DNA of 64,000 nt from Planctomycetota bacterium (GTDB taxonomy: Bacteria; Planctomycetota; UBA1135; JACQFD01): the NCBI GenBank assembly GCA_016200225.1, contig JACQFD010000002.1, forward strand, positions 1 through 64,000, given 5' to 3'. Below are positions 43,752 through 52,796 of the stretch, piece by piece (position 1 is the first letter of the stretch; each line of letters begins with the position of its first letter). The position numbers were made by a program, and so were the translations under genes. Below the pieces are notes generated by a model. That model was not told the origin of the DNA, ran no database searches, and worked only from the letters and a program-made list of their open reading frames with translations.

Positions 43752-45194
43752 TTAGAAGTGATTCCAAAGATACTGATTCGTCACTTCGTGATGAAATTGT
43801 ACTTCGCCGGCCTTGACCATGGTGCCGAGAGCTTTCGGACTGCGCTCCGCCGATGCCAATTTTAGTTCCGCGAATTTCTCGTGGACGCCTTCACCCAAAA
43901 CCTGCTTTGCCCACTCGCTTTGTTTGAATAGCCGAATTGCATCGAAGATGTTGTCCGGCAGAAAACGTGTCCTTGCGCGCTTCGCATCGTCCTTCGCGTC
44001 GCTCGCGGGACCCTCGAAACCGGTGCGGAAAAGTGTGTACAATGTCATATAAATATTCGTGTCGGGGCCGACGGAGCGCACTTCGATGCGCGCGGTCTTT
44101 TCGTTGCCGAGCGGGATACGAATCATCGAACCGCGATCGATCGGCGACACTTTAATTTGATTCGGCGCCTCGAAGTGCGGGTCCAGCCGGCGATACGCGT
44201 TCACGCTGGAATTGAGTACAAGACAGATGTCGGAACCGGCGTTCAAGATGCGATCGATAAATTCCCACGCGAGTTTCGACACGCCGTCCTGTCCGCCCTT
44301 TTCATAAAATAAATTATGTCCGCCGCGACCGACCGAAATATTAGTATGTGCGCCGCTACCGTTGATGCCGACGACCGGTTTCGGCAGGAACGACGCCGTC
44401 ATGTCCATGCGCGCGGCAATCTGTCGGCACAGCAATTTGTAAATTTGAAATTGATCCGCCGCGATGAGCGCCTCCGCGTAGGAAAAGTTCATTTCGAATT
44501 GCGACGGCGCCACTTCGGGGTGGTCTTTTTCATTCGAGAAACCCATGGCGCGCTGCGCCTCCGCGGCGGCGTCGATGAAGAGACGCAACGGGTCGCTCGG
44601 CAGCGAATGGTAGTATCCGCCAGTTGATACATATTCGAACTTGCCGGTCTCGGGGAAGTGGCGCTCCGCGTCGCGTCCCTTGAAGATGAATCCCTCGATT
44701 TCATTCGCGGCGAAACAGACCGATCCGTCCTTTTTATACAATTTTTCAAGGTAGTGCTTCAGTTGGCCGCGCATGTCGGCGCCATACGGATTGCCGTCGC
44801 GATCGAGTACTTCGCCGAACACGAGTACTTTCCCAGACCCGAACACATCCGACGGAAGCCAATAAAACGCAGCCCAGTCAACACCGAGCCGCAGGTCGCT
44901 TTCCGACTGTACCGAAAACCCGCGGATTGAACTGCCGTCGAACGTTAAATTGTCATGCGACTTTAACAAAAACTTTTTATCATAATCGAGCATCTGCATG
45001 CGACCCTCAAGATCGGTGAAGCACACGGTCACTGCCTTGATCCGGGTCTCCGAATCCAAGTACTTTATCCGCTCCGCGCGAAGCTTCACCGGATCCATCC
45101 GATCAAAGCGTTGCTGTTTCGCCTCAAGGTTCATTTTCTCGAGTTGGTCATAGGGAACATCCAGAAACGTTCGGATGGGGACGACTTTTTCCAT
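43752..45194 (-). CDS. glnA: Glutamine synthetase (type I family)
   Basis: 480 residues. Visible motifs: FDGSSIRGF (about 88-96), metal-ligand ANEIEGFIF, VGINGSGAHTNISVG (ATP/metal site), SPIDRGSMIRIPLG, RIEVRSVGPDTNIYMTLY. It makes glutamine from glutamate, ammonia and ATP. Some positions differ from the classical enterobacterial enzyme (NGSGAHTNIS for NGSGMHVHQS; IDRGSMIRIP for NRSASIRIP). No adenylylation-site NLYDLP is visible, so it may be a divergent GS-I or gamma-glutamyl ligase; GlnA is the simplest call. Monocistronic. Confidence 0.85.
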   Translation of the reverse strand: MEKVVPIRTFLDVPYDQLEKMNLEAKQQRFDRMDPVKLRAERIKYLDSETRIKAVTVCFTDLEGRMQMLDYDKKFLLKSHDNLTFDGSSIRGFSVQSESDLRLGVDWAAFYWLPSDVFGSGKVLVFGEVLDRDGNPYGADMRGQLKHYLEKLYKKDGSVCFAANEIEGFIFKGRDAERHFPETGKFEYVSTGGYYHSLPSDPLRLFIDAAAEAQRAMGFSNEKDHPEVAPSQFEMNFSYAEALIAADQFQIYKLLCRQIAARMDMTASFLPKPVVGINGSGAHTNISVGRGGHNLFYEKGGQDGVSKLAWEFIDRILNAGSDICLVLNSSVNAYRRLDPHFEAPNQIKVSPIDRGSMIRIPLGNEKTARIEVRSVGPDTNIYMTLYTLFRTGFEGPASDAKDDAKRARTRFLPDNIFDAIRLFKQSEWAKQVLGEGVHEKFAELKLASAERSPKALGTMVKAGEVQFHHEVTNQYLWNHF

Positions 45195-45389
45195 TGGGTT
45201 CTCTTGGATCGGCGTTGAATTGATTTAAGGTCGTGCCTTTTAGGCTAAATTCGATGTTGTGAAACATATCCTCAGCGACTTTTAAGGCAAGCGAATTACT
45301 TTTCTGGGAGTTCGACGCCGCCAGCGACCCCGTTGGCGCGCGTCCTCGTCATCGGAATCGCGCCGATCCTTCCCGCTATACTCGGCAAC

Positions 45390-46954
45390 ATGGCGGATGC
45401 ATCCGAACAACAACGTCAAGATGACGATTCAGAATTGTTAGGAAGGCTCGCGGCCGGTTTGCCGCGGCACACACGCTACAAATTACAAGGCGAAGTCGCG
45501 CGCGGAGGCATGGGCGCGATTATTAAGGTTTGGGACGAGGAGATTCGCCGTACGCTGGCGATGAAAGTAATATTAGGAAAAGGCAACGACAACGAAAGCA
45601 GCGCGGAATTTAAGAATTGGGTTTTGCGCGAGATAGGTCTGGTCACTGTCGTTGTCGTTACAATCGTGTTGAGCATCGCGGGATTCTTTATTGTTGCAGT
45701 TTTGAACAGACAATTGCGGACAGCCAACATGAATTACGAGCGGATGGCCGATGTGCACCTCCTTGCGGAACTCAACGCAATTGGCAGGGGAATCTTAAGA
45801 ATTATCAATCTTCGCGCGCGGAACTTGAGAAGTGGATTTCCGATTCAGAACAACTCGCAGGACACCTCGGCGGCCATCAGACTCGGCTGTCTGAACTCGA
45901 TACAATGATAACGGAGGGCGAATCCGACACGAAAACGTTGTGGCAACGGGAAGTCCTGAAAGACTTGGTTTCCGGCTTGACCGAATTATCGAATTCTGAA
46001 GATCCTTCAAGTGTCGCGTCGCGGATTCATAAGAAATTTCAGCTGTGGAATATAACAAGCACACCCAGCCAGGAGTGGATCTCTGCAATAGAATCAATTG
46101 CGAGCGTTAAAGATTTCCCGGCCTACGTGGGCCCACAGATCAAACCCCAATTCGGCCTTGTGCCGATTGGTAAAGATCCAAAGTCGGGGTTCTTCGAATT
46201 TGTAAATCTCGACACTGGCATTGCGCCGAAACGCGATTCCGATGGAAAGATTGTAATCAAGGATGACATGGGTTTGGTCATGGTCTTGGTTCCCGGAGGC
46301 AAATTCTGGATGGGTGCACAGAAGAAAAACCCTGCATCGCCAAACTATGATCCGAAGGCCTTTGAAATCGAATCGCCGGTGCATGAAGTCACACTCGCGC
46401 CATTCTTTATTTCCAAATATGAAATGTTTGAATTCCAGTGGAGTAGGCTGGCAACCGCCAATTCGCGCAATCATGATGAACAAGACCGGGTCGCGAATCT
46501 GCCCATCGATAATATTAGTTGGGACGACTGTTCAGAATGTCTCCCGGCGGCGGGACTCCAACTCCCGACCGAATCGCAATGGGAGTATGCGGCGCGAGGC
46601 GGGACATCAACGCCTTGGTGGACTGGAAGCGACGAAAAGTTGATAGAGAAAGGGGGCAACGTCTTGCGGCCAAACGCACATAGGATCGGATCATTCTTAG
46701 GAAACCCCTTCGGTCTTCATGACACAATTGGAAACGTATTTGAATGGTGTCAGGACGGAGAAACTACATATGAGACTGTCGTGCGCGCCGGCGACGGATT
46801 GCGTGCGACTGCGCGATCCGACCACCGCGTGATCCGTGGCTGTTCGTTCTTGAGTGGCGTCGGAAACGCGCGATCGGCGCTACGCAGCTTCGACCGGCCC
46901 ACACACCGCATCAACCAACTCGGCGTCCGCCCCGCGCGCGCGATTACACAATAA
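45390..46954 (+). pseudogene. Decayed Ser/Thr kinase–FGE-sulfatase fusion
   Basis: From the ATG at 45390 the frame reads the start of a kinase (YKLQGEVARGGMGAIIKVWDE, then LAMKVILGKG), then jumps directly to a membrane helix (VTVVVVTIVLSIAGFFIVAVL). The whole middle of the kinase (HRD, DFG) is missing. Near 45780-45800 the frame shifts; the continuing frame encodes a coiled coil (SSRAELEKWISDSEQL) and a formylglycine-generating-enzyme domain (MVLVPGGKFWMG, LPTESQWEYAARGG, GNVFEWCQDG). So at least one internal deletion and one frameshift. Intact versions are common in Planctomycetota. A sequencing error could explain the frameshift but not the deletion. Confidence 0.8.
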
Positions 46955-46967
46955 AAATCAATGAGGA

Positions 46968-47083
46968 GGGACTGGCGCGCGAGTATTTGTGCCGAAGGCA
47001 CAAATACTCGGGTGCCTGTCCCTCTGGCGCAAAAGGGACAGGCACCTGATTTTGGCCTTCGGCCAGAATCACGCGCCAGTCCC
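46968..47083. repeat. BIME 2: two head-to-head REP units
   Basis: Unit E (46968-47022) begins GGGACTGGCGCGCGAG, with a hairpin around GTGCCGAAGGCAC, and ends GGTGCCTGTCCC. Unit F (47035-47083) begins GGGACAGGCACCTG, with the TTTTGGCCTTCGGCC hairpin, and ends GCGCCAGTCCC. The 12-bp spacer matches that of units B-C at 34526-34537. The adjacent stretch 47084-47266 shows no gene. Confidence 0.85.
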
Positions 47084-47266
47084 TCTCCAGGTTCACCCGC
47101 CGATTCTACCCGCGGATCGGGTTGGCGGTGAGAGTATGATTAAATTTAACAAACACTTCATGTGCGCGTGAAGTCATTACATAATCACACACGCGTGCCG
47201 CTTTTTCTTAAATATACAAATAACAGTTCTTCCTGCATGAAGTTTCAAAGCCTGCGACGACCATCC

Positions 47267-47367
47267 ATCGGACCATTTTCGCGTGCATCGCAAAACGGTC
47301 CCGGACCAATTTACGATGGGTTTCAAAACGCTCCCGACGCCGTCGGCGCCCGCGGCCAAATCGAAGT
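47267..47367 (+). repeat. 101-bp direct repeat, left copy
   Basis: Begins ATCGGACCATTTTCGCGTGC and ends GCGGCCAAATCGAAGT. A roughly 85-90% identical copy lies at 48761-48860 in the same orientation. The pair brackets the FGE fragment and the ATPase gene at 47548-48681. Confidence 0.8.
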
Positions 47368-47370
47368 ATG

Positions 47371-47506
47371 GCGCCACCGCGTGATCCGTGGCGGTTCGTA
47401 CTTGAGTGGCGTCGGAAACGCGCGGGCGGCGCTACGCAGCTTCGACCGGCCCACACACCGCATTTACCTTCTCGGCGTCCGCCCCGCGCGCGCGATTACA
47501 CAATAA
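47371..47506 (+). pseudogene. Duplicated FGE-sulfatase C-terminal fragment
   Basis: About 130 bp nearly identical to 46828-46954, encoding HRVIRGGSYLSGVGNARAAL and the ending GVRPARAITQ. It keeps the canonical RGGSY where the upstream pseudogene has RGCSF. No upstream FGE sequence is present, so this is a fragment left by duplication or by deletion of a second gene. Confidence 0.8.
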
Positions 47507-47547
47507 TATTATCAATTACATCAGATACGCAGACGCCGGCGCGCCAC

Positions 47548-48681
47548 TTATTTTTGTACATATTCGGCAAATGGAATCGCAACAATTCCCTTCGCCAATA
47601 CATACCGGCGCGTTCCGGGATAAATGACATTCAATTGTTCCAACTTCAAATCGGCAAACGCGATCTGCATGGATGGAGTGAGTCGCGGTGCGTCGACGCG
47701 TTTGCACTCGACGCCGATGCGGCGACCCTTGATGAACATTAGCAAATCGAGTTCGGCGCCTCCATGGGTCGCCCAGAAGTACGCCTGCTCGGGACGGTGA
47801 AACTTTAGTATTTCCTCGATTGCATAACCCTCCCACGACCCCCCGATCTTGGGATGTAGCTCCAAGTCTCGTTTACTAATGATTCCGAACAGCGCATGTA
47901 AAATACCGCTGTCGCGAATATATGTTTTTGGGGCCTTCACCTGCCGTTTTTGTATATTTTCAAACCAAGGTTGCAGTTGTCGAATCATGAACACGTCGGA
48001 CATCAGGTCGAGATATCGTCGCACGGTCGACTGTCCAATGGATAGAGAGGACGCAATCTCCGCGCCATTCCAGATTTGTCCGTGGTAGTGGGCAACCATG
48101 TTCCAAAAGCGATGTAGTTGAACCGCTGGAATCGTGATTCCCAACTGTGGCATGTCGCGTTCCAGAAATGTTTGAACGAACTGCCGCCGCCAACTGTATG
48201 AATCCGCATCGTTTCGCGCGATGTATGAGAGAGGAAACCCTCCTCGCATCCAATGGCGGTGGAGCGCGACCGGGCCGAGATCGGACAGGCGAACGCCTTC
48301 GAGTTGTACACTCTCGAGTCTGCCGGCAAGCGATTCGGACGAATTCTTAATCAAGGCCAGCGCTGCACTTCCAAGTATTAGGAACCGCGCGGGAAGAGGC
48401 TTGCGATCGGAGAGTACTCTTAACAAGGGAAATAATTCCGGACGGCGTTGAATCTCGTCGATGACCACGACACCCTTGAGTGGTCGCAGTGCCGTCTCGG
48501 GTTGATCGAGGCGGGCCAGACTTGCGGGATCCTCCAAATCGAAATAATTAACGGAATCGAATGACACGATCTGTCGCGCGATTGTGGTCTTTCCACACTG
48601 GCGCGGACCAAGAAGGGCCACAATTCGACTGCGCTTCAAAGCCGCGCGGACGAATTCCAATTCCTGCATTCTAAGAATCAT
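47548..48681 (-). CDS. AAA_14/DUF4143 ATPase (copy 3)
   Basis: 377 residues. Walker A ALLGPRQCGKTTIARQ at about 22-37, Walker B-like GVVVIDEIQRRPE at about 71-83, FLILGSAALALI sensor region. A winged-helix-like part (IASSLSIGQSTVRRYLDLM) and a PD-(D/E)XK-like C-terminal part (GAELDLLMFIKGRRIGVECKRV). Same family as 28036 and 32251. The gene is bracketed by 101-bp direct repeats and preceded by an inverted repeat. It uses two ATGs close together (48681, 48669). Confidence 0.9.
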   Translation of the reverse strand: MILRMQELEFVRAALKRSRIVALLGPRQCGKTTIARQIVSFDSVNYFDLEDPASLARLDQPETALRPLKGVVVIDEIQRRPELFPLLRVLSDRKPLPARFLILGSAALALIKNSSESLAGRLESVQLEGVRLSDLGPVALHRHWMRGGFPLSYIARNDADSYSWRRQFVQTFLERDMPQLGITIPAVQLHRFWNMVAHYHGQIWNGAEIASSLSIGQSTVRRYLDLMSDVFMIRQLQPWFENIQKRQVKAPKTYIRDSGILHALFGIISKRDLELHPKIGGSWEGYAIEEILKFHRPEQAYFWATHGGAELDLLMFIKGRRIGVECKRVDAPRLTPSMQIAFADLKLEQLNVIYPGTRRYVLAKGIVAIPFAEYVQK

Positions 48682-48694
48682 GACGTAAGTATCG

Positions 48695-48733
48695 ACCTTG
48701 AAATTCCACCGGTCAATGGCATAACTTCAAGGT
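48695..48733. promoter_or_regulatory. Inverted repeat upstream of ATPase copy 3
   Basis: ACCTTGAA (48695-48702) and TTCAAGGT (48726-48733), a perfect 8-bp dyad with a 23-bp spacer, lying 13-52 bp upstream of the minus-strand ATG at 48681. Possible operator; weaker than the palindrome before copy 2. Confidence 0.4.
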
Positions 48734-48760
48734 AACTCTTCGCAGGCCCTTCCATAAAGA

Positions 48761-48860
48761 ATCGGACCATTTTCGCGTGCATCGTAAAACAGTCCAGACC
48801 AATTTACGATCCACGTCAAAACGGTCCCGACGCCGTCGACCCGCGCGGCCAAATCGAAGT
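48761..48860 (+). repeat. 101-bp direct repeat, right copy
   Basis: Same sequence type and orientation as 47267-47367 (ATCGGACCATTTTCGCGTGC ... GCGGCCAAATCGAAGT), with a scatter of substitutions. Lies between the ATPase promoter region and the first MuiA-like gene. Confidence 0.8.
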
Positions 48861-48930
48861 GAAGCGCCGGCGCTGGAGATTTCCGGCTAAGATTCCCGCC
48901 GTTCGCCCGTCCACGTTCAAGAGGACCGAC

Positions 48931-50643
48931 ATGATTCAACCGATTGCCAGCGCATTATTATTTATAATTCCACAAAGCGATCCGGCAGTCGCGCCGCCCG
49001 CCGCGCCTGCCGTTGCGACGGCGATTCGCGACGTGACTGTCTATCCGACGGAGGCGCTCGTTACGCGCGCCGGAAAAGTAGCAACCACCGCGAAGCAGAC
49101 GCGTTTTGAGGTCGCCGAACTGCCGAACGAGCTTCGCGACGAATCGATTCGCGTGCGCGCCATCGGCGGCGCCAACAAAAGCGTCGTCGTCGGCGTCGAC
49201 GTTATTACAAAAACGCGCGCCGCGTCGGGAGCGGCTTCGGTCGAGGAACTGCGCAAACGCCGCGCGGAACAGGAACGCGAACGCGCCGGACTCGCCGACC
49301 AAATCGCGGCGAACGCGAGTTTACAACAATTCATCGACTCGCTGCGCACGGCGACGCCGAAAGCCATCGGACAATCGCTAACGAACGGCGGCTCGGGGCC
49401 TTCGCCCGACGCGATCTATCAATTCGTTTCGGAGCGATTGCCGAAAGTGCTCGGCGAATTGCGCAAACTCCGCGACCGCGACGCGCAAGTCGCCGCCGAA
49501 ATGGCGCAGGTCGACGCGAAATTATCGCAATTGCAATCGGGGCGCGTCGTGCCGGTGAAGAGCGTATTTGTAGATTTACTATCCGCGAATCCCGGCGACG
49601 TCGAGTTCGAACTGAGTTATCTGATCGGCGGCGCGGGCTGGTCGCCGTCGTACGACATTCGCGCGAACGAAAACTTAAAATCCGCCGATTTATTAATGTA
49701 CGGCGTCGTCGCGCAGCGCACGGGCGAGGACTGGAAACAGATACAATTAACATTTTCCACGTCGAAACCCGAGCGCGGCGCGCAGGCGCCCGTCGCGCAG
49801 CCGGATTATTTATCCGCCGTGGAACGCGAGCCCGCGATCGGCCGGGCCTACGCCGCGAAATCGGAAGTCCGCGCCGACGCCCGGCACGCGACAAAGGAAA
49901 AGGCTAAAGATGGAAAGGATTTGGACAAATTTAGCGACGAAGCAGCCCCCGCCGAGAGCCCGGCGCCCGTCATCGACGCCACGATCGCCTCGAGCGGACT
50001 CGCAACACAACTAAAAGTTCCGCGCAACGAAGACGTGCCGGCCGACGGCCGCCCGCACCGCGTCCACATCACTGAAATTAAATTACAATTGGAACCGTTA
50101 TATACAACGATTCCAAAATTAATGACCCGCGCGTTCGTTCGCGCGAAACCGAAGAACATCGCGGGATTTCCGATTCTCGCGGGGACCGCGCAGGTCTTCG
50201 CGGGATCGGATTTCGTGGGACGCTCGTCGCTCGCGGAGACGCAAATCGGCGAGCCCATCGATCTCTCGCTCGGCGCGGATCCCGGCATCACGATCGAGCG
50301 AATTAAAGATAAAGGCGACCGCGAGGCGCCCGGGTTTTTCGGTTCGCGCGTGACTTGGACATTTACATATCGCGTGATTCTTAAGAATACGTCCGCCGCG
50401 ACGGGAATCGCGAATATTGAAGTAACCGAAACGGTGCCCGTTTCGCGCGACGATCGCATCAAAGTCGACATCGCGAATTCCGATCCGCCCTTCGCGCGCG
50501 GCGAAAAAGAGGACAAGGACCGCGAGTCGAAGGGGCAGGTTAAATGGAATCTCGCTCTCGCGCGCGGCGAATCGAAAACGATTATCTATACATACACCGT
50601 CTCCGCGCCCGAGAATATCAATATCGACGGCGTCGAAAAATAA
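48931..50643 (+). CDS. MuiA-family (DUF4140/DUF4139) protein, copy 1
   Basis: 570 residues from the ATG at 48931 (MIQPIASALLFIIPQ, short signal-like start); an ATG at 48859 would lie in repeat DNA. The N-terminal DUF4140 part has TIRDVTVYPTEALVTRAGKV-like sequence and ELPNELRDESIRVRA, then a coiled coil at about 110-220. The DUF4139 part begins near 225 (VELSYLIGGAGWSPSYDIRA) and includes GEDWKQIQLTFSTSKPERG and ETVPVSRDDRIKVD. Mucoidy-inhibitor A homologues are envelope proteins of unclear function. Tandem with a paralogue 26 bp downstream. Confidence 0.88.
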   Translation: MIQPIASALLFIIPQSDPAVAPPAAPAVATAIRDVTVYPTEALVTRAGKVATTAKQTRFEVAELPNELRDESIRVRAIGGANKSVVVGVDVITKTRAASGAASVEELRKRRAEQERERAGLADQIAANASLQQFIDSLRTATPKAIGQSLTNGGSGPSPDAIYQFVSERLPKVLGELRKLRDRDAQVAAEMAQVDAKLSQLQSGRVVPVKSVFVDLLSANPGDVEFELSYLIGGAGWSPSYDIRANENLKSADLLMYGVVAQRTGEDWKQIQLTFSTSKPERGAQAPVAQPDYLSAVEREPAIGRAYAAKSEVRADARHATKEKAKDGKDLDKFSDEAAPAESPAPVIDATIASSGLATQLKVPRNEDVPADGRPHRVHITEIKLQLEPLYTTIPKLMTRAFVRAKPKNIAGFPILAGTAQVFAGSDFVGRSSLAETQIGEPIDLSLGADPGITIERIKDKGDREAPGFFGSRVTWTFTYRVILKNTSAATGIANIEVTETVPVSRDDRIKVDIANSDPPFARGEKEDKDRESKGQVKWNLALARGESKTIIYTYTVSAPENINIDGVEK

Positions 50644-50669
50644 ATATTAACTATCAATAAACGAATAAC

Positions 50670-52379
50670 ATGTATCACCTGTCCGCATTATTCATTTTCA
50701 CCGGAATATTACAAAACGATCCGGCCGTCGCCCGCGTCGCCACGACGATTCGCGAAGTGACCGTGTATCCGTCGCAGGCGCTCGTGACGCGCGCCGGAAA
50801 AGTAAATATACAACAAACGCAGACGCGCTTCGAATTCGCCGAATTGCCGAATGCGCTGCGCGACGATTCCATTCGAGTGCGCGCGTCGAAGGGAGCCGTC
50901 GTCGGCGTCGAAGTCGTCGCGACGCAGCGCACGCAGACGTCGTCGGCGTCGGTCGACGCATTGCGCGACGAGCGCAATGTAAAACAAAATCAACGCGCCG
51001 CGCTGGCCGACGAAATCGCCGCGCAGGCGAGTTTACAACAATTCATCGACGCGCTGCGCGCCGAGGCGCCGACGAGCGTTCTTAATAATTCCACGCCGGG
51101 CCAGGCCGGCGCCCCCGCGCAATCCGCCGCCACGATCTATCAATTCATTTCCGACCGTCTGCCGGGCGTTCTCGCGGAATTGCGAAAACTGCGGGATCAG
51201 GACGCTCAACTCGCGGCCGAAATCACCGCGCTCGTCGCGAAGTTATCGCAATTACAGGAGGGACGCGTCGTGCCCGCGAAAAGCGTCTTCATCGACGTCG
51301 TCGCGCAACCCGGCGAAACGGAATTAGATATTAGTTATCTGATCGACGGCGCGGGGTGGGCTCCGTCGTACGATTTGCGAACCGCCGAAAACTTAAAATC
51401 GGCGAATTTACTGATGTACGGCGTCGTCGCGCAGCGTACGGGCGAGGATTGGAAACAGGTACAATTAACATTGTCGACCGCCAAACCCGAGCACGGCGCG
51501 CAGGCGCCCGTCGCGGAGACGAATTATCTCGCGGTCGCAACCGCCGACTACAGAGCCGCCGCTGGCTACTTTTCCGGCGTCAACGGCGCGGGCGCTCGCG
51601 GATTTGCGGGCGAAGATGAAAAAGAGCGGCGAAAGAATGAATTGCGCGACGAATCAAAGGGATTCGGAATTACTAATTTCGGCTTCGCGGACCTTAAGGA
51701 AACGGAAACCGACGCATTTGTAGCATCGAGCGGAATTTCGACGCAGCTCAAAGTGCCGCGCAACGAAGACGTCCCCGCCGACGGCCGCCCGCACCGCGTT
51801 CGCGTCACCGAAGTCACGCTTCCGCTCGAACCGATCCACACGGCGGTGCCAAAATTAACATCGCGCGCGTTTGTGCAGGCGAAGCCTAAGAATACCGCCG
51901 GTTTCCCGATTCTCGCGGGCCCGGCGCAGGTATTTGTAGGATCCGATTTCGTCGGCCGCTCCAATCTCGCCGAAGTCCCGGCGGGCGAACCGATCGAACT
52001 CTCGCTCGGCGCCGATCCGGGAATCACGGTCGAGAGAATTAAAGATAAAGCCGACCGCGAGGCGCCGGGTTTCCTCGGTTCGCGCGTCAAATGGACATTT
52101 AAATATCGGATTATCGTTAAGAATGTCGCCGCCGCCACCGAGGCCGCGAATGTTGAAATTAGCGAAACCATTCCCGTTTCGCGCGACGACAGGATCAAAG
52201 TCGATATTGCCAATTCCGATCCGCCTCATTTACGCGGCGAAAAGGAAGATAAAGATCGCGAATCGAAGGGAATCTTAAAATGGCGCCTTCCCCTCGCGCG
52301 CGGCGAATCGAAGACAATTACGATTAGTTACACCGTGTCGGTTCCCGAAAAACTCGAAGTCGCCGGATTGGAGAAATAG
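50670..52379 (+). CDS. MuiA-family (DUF4140/DUF4139) protein, copy 2
   Basis: 569 residues. Paralogue of the preceding gene over its full length: TIREVTVYPSQALVTRAGKV, ELPNALRDDSIRVRA, coiled coil, LDISYLIDGAGWAPSYDLR, GEDWKQVQLTLSTAKPEHG, ETIPVSRDDRIKVD. The central linker (about 285-345) differs, with a Gly/Ala segment and a charged stretch. The 26-bp gap and the same strand indicate one operon. An AT-rich leader (TATCAATAAACGAATAAC) precedes the ATG with no Shine-Dalgarno motif. Confidence 0.88.
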   Translation: MYHLSALFIFTGILQNDPAVARVATTIREVTVYPSQALVTRAGKVNIQQTQTRFEFAELPNALRDDSIRVRASKGAVVGVEVVATQRTQTSSASVDALRDERNVKQNQRAALADEIAAQASLQQFIDALRAEAPTSVLNNSTPGQAGAPAQSAATIYQFISDRLPGVLAELRKLRDQDAQLAAEITALVAKLSQLQEGRVVPAKSVFIDVVAQPGETELDISYLIDGAGWAPSYDLRTAENLKSANLLMYGVVAQRTGEDWKQVQLTLSTAKPEHGAQAPVAETNYLAVATADYRAAAGYFSGVNGAGARGFAGEDEKERRKNELRDESKGFGITNFGFADLKETETDAFVASSGISTQLKVPRNEDVPADGRPHRVRVTEVTLPLEPIHTAVPKLTSRAFVQAKPKNTAGFPILAGPAQVFVGSDFVGRSNLAEVPAGEPIELSLGADPGITVERIKDKADREAPGFLGSRVKWTFKYRIIVKNVAAATEAANVEISETIPVSRDDRIKVDIANSDPPHLRGEKEDKDRESKGILKWRLPLARGESKTITISYTVSVPEKLEVAGLEK

Positions 52380-52499
52380 CATCTGACGCGGCCGCCTCGT
52401 CCGAGAAAGAAGACACAATTGGCGCCCAACGCGCCCAAGTACTTGTCCGCGCCGAAGGCTCGCGATGTTGGCCCGCCCCTTGCGAATAGGCACGGCATC

Positions 52500-52742
52500 A
52501 TGTCTACACTCACTCGCTTCCTTCGCTATGCAGTTGTGGGCTCGATCCTCCTCGGCAGCGTGTCGTGCGTCTGCGTCGACCGCTACGGTTACAGGGGTTA
52601 CGTCGCTGTGGGCGCGTGCGCACCCTGCGCGCCGACCTATGCGGTCGTCCACGAAACCGTGTGCGCGCAGGTTTGCGCGCCCGCCCCGGTCGTCGTCGTC
52701 GAACGCGTCCACGTCGTGCCGCGGTACCGTCGACATTACTAA
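52500..52742 (+). CDS. Small Cys-rich lipoprotein-like protein
   Basis: 80 residues from the ATG at 52500 (MSTLTRFLRYAVVGSILLGS, then VSCVCVD as lipobox). The mature part is short and rich in Cys, Tyr, Val and Pro (GACAPCAPTYAVVHE, ending VVPRYRRHY). No family recognised. In-frame upstream sequence to 52419 lacks the signal and is not used. Confidence 0.6.
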   Translation: MSTLTRFLRYAVVGSILLGSVSCVCVDRYGYRGYVAVGACAPCAPTYAVVHETVCAQVCAPAPVVVVERVHVVPRYRRHY

Positions 52743-52796
52743 TAAATAGAATCTTCACGCGCGCGGGCGGGGCGGCCGCACTAAAATTCGCCCCCC

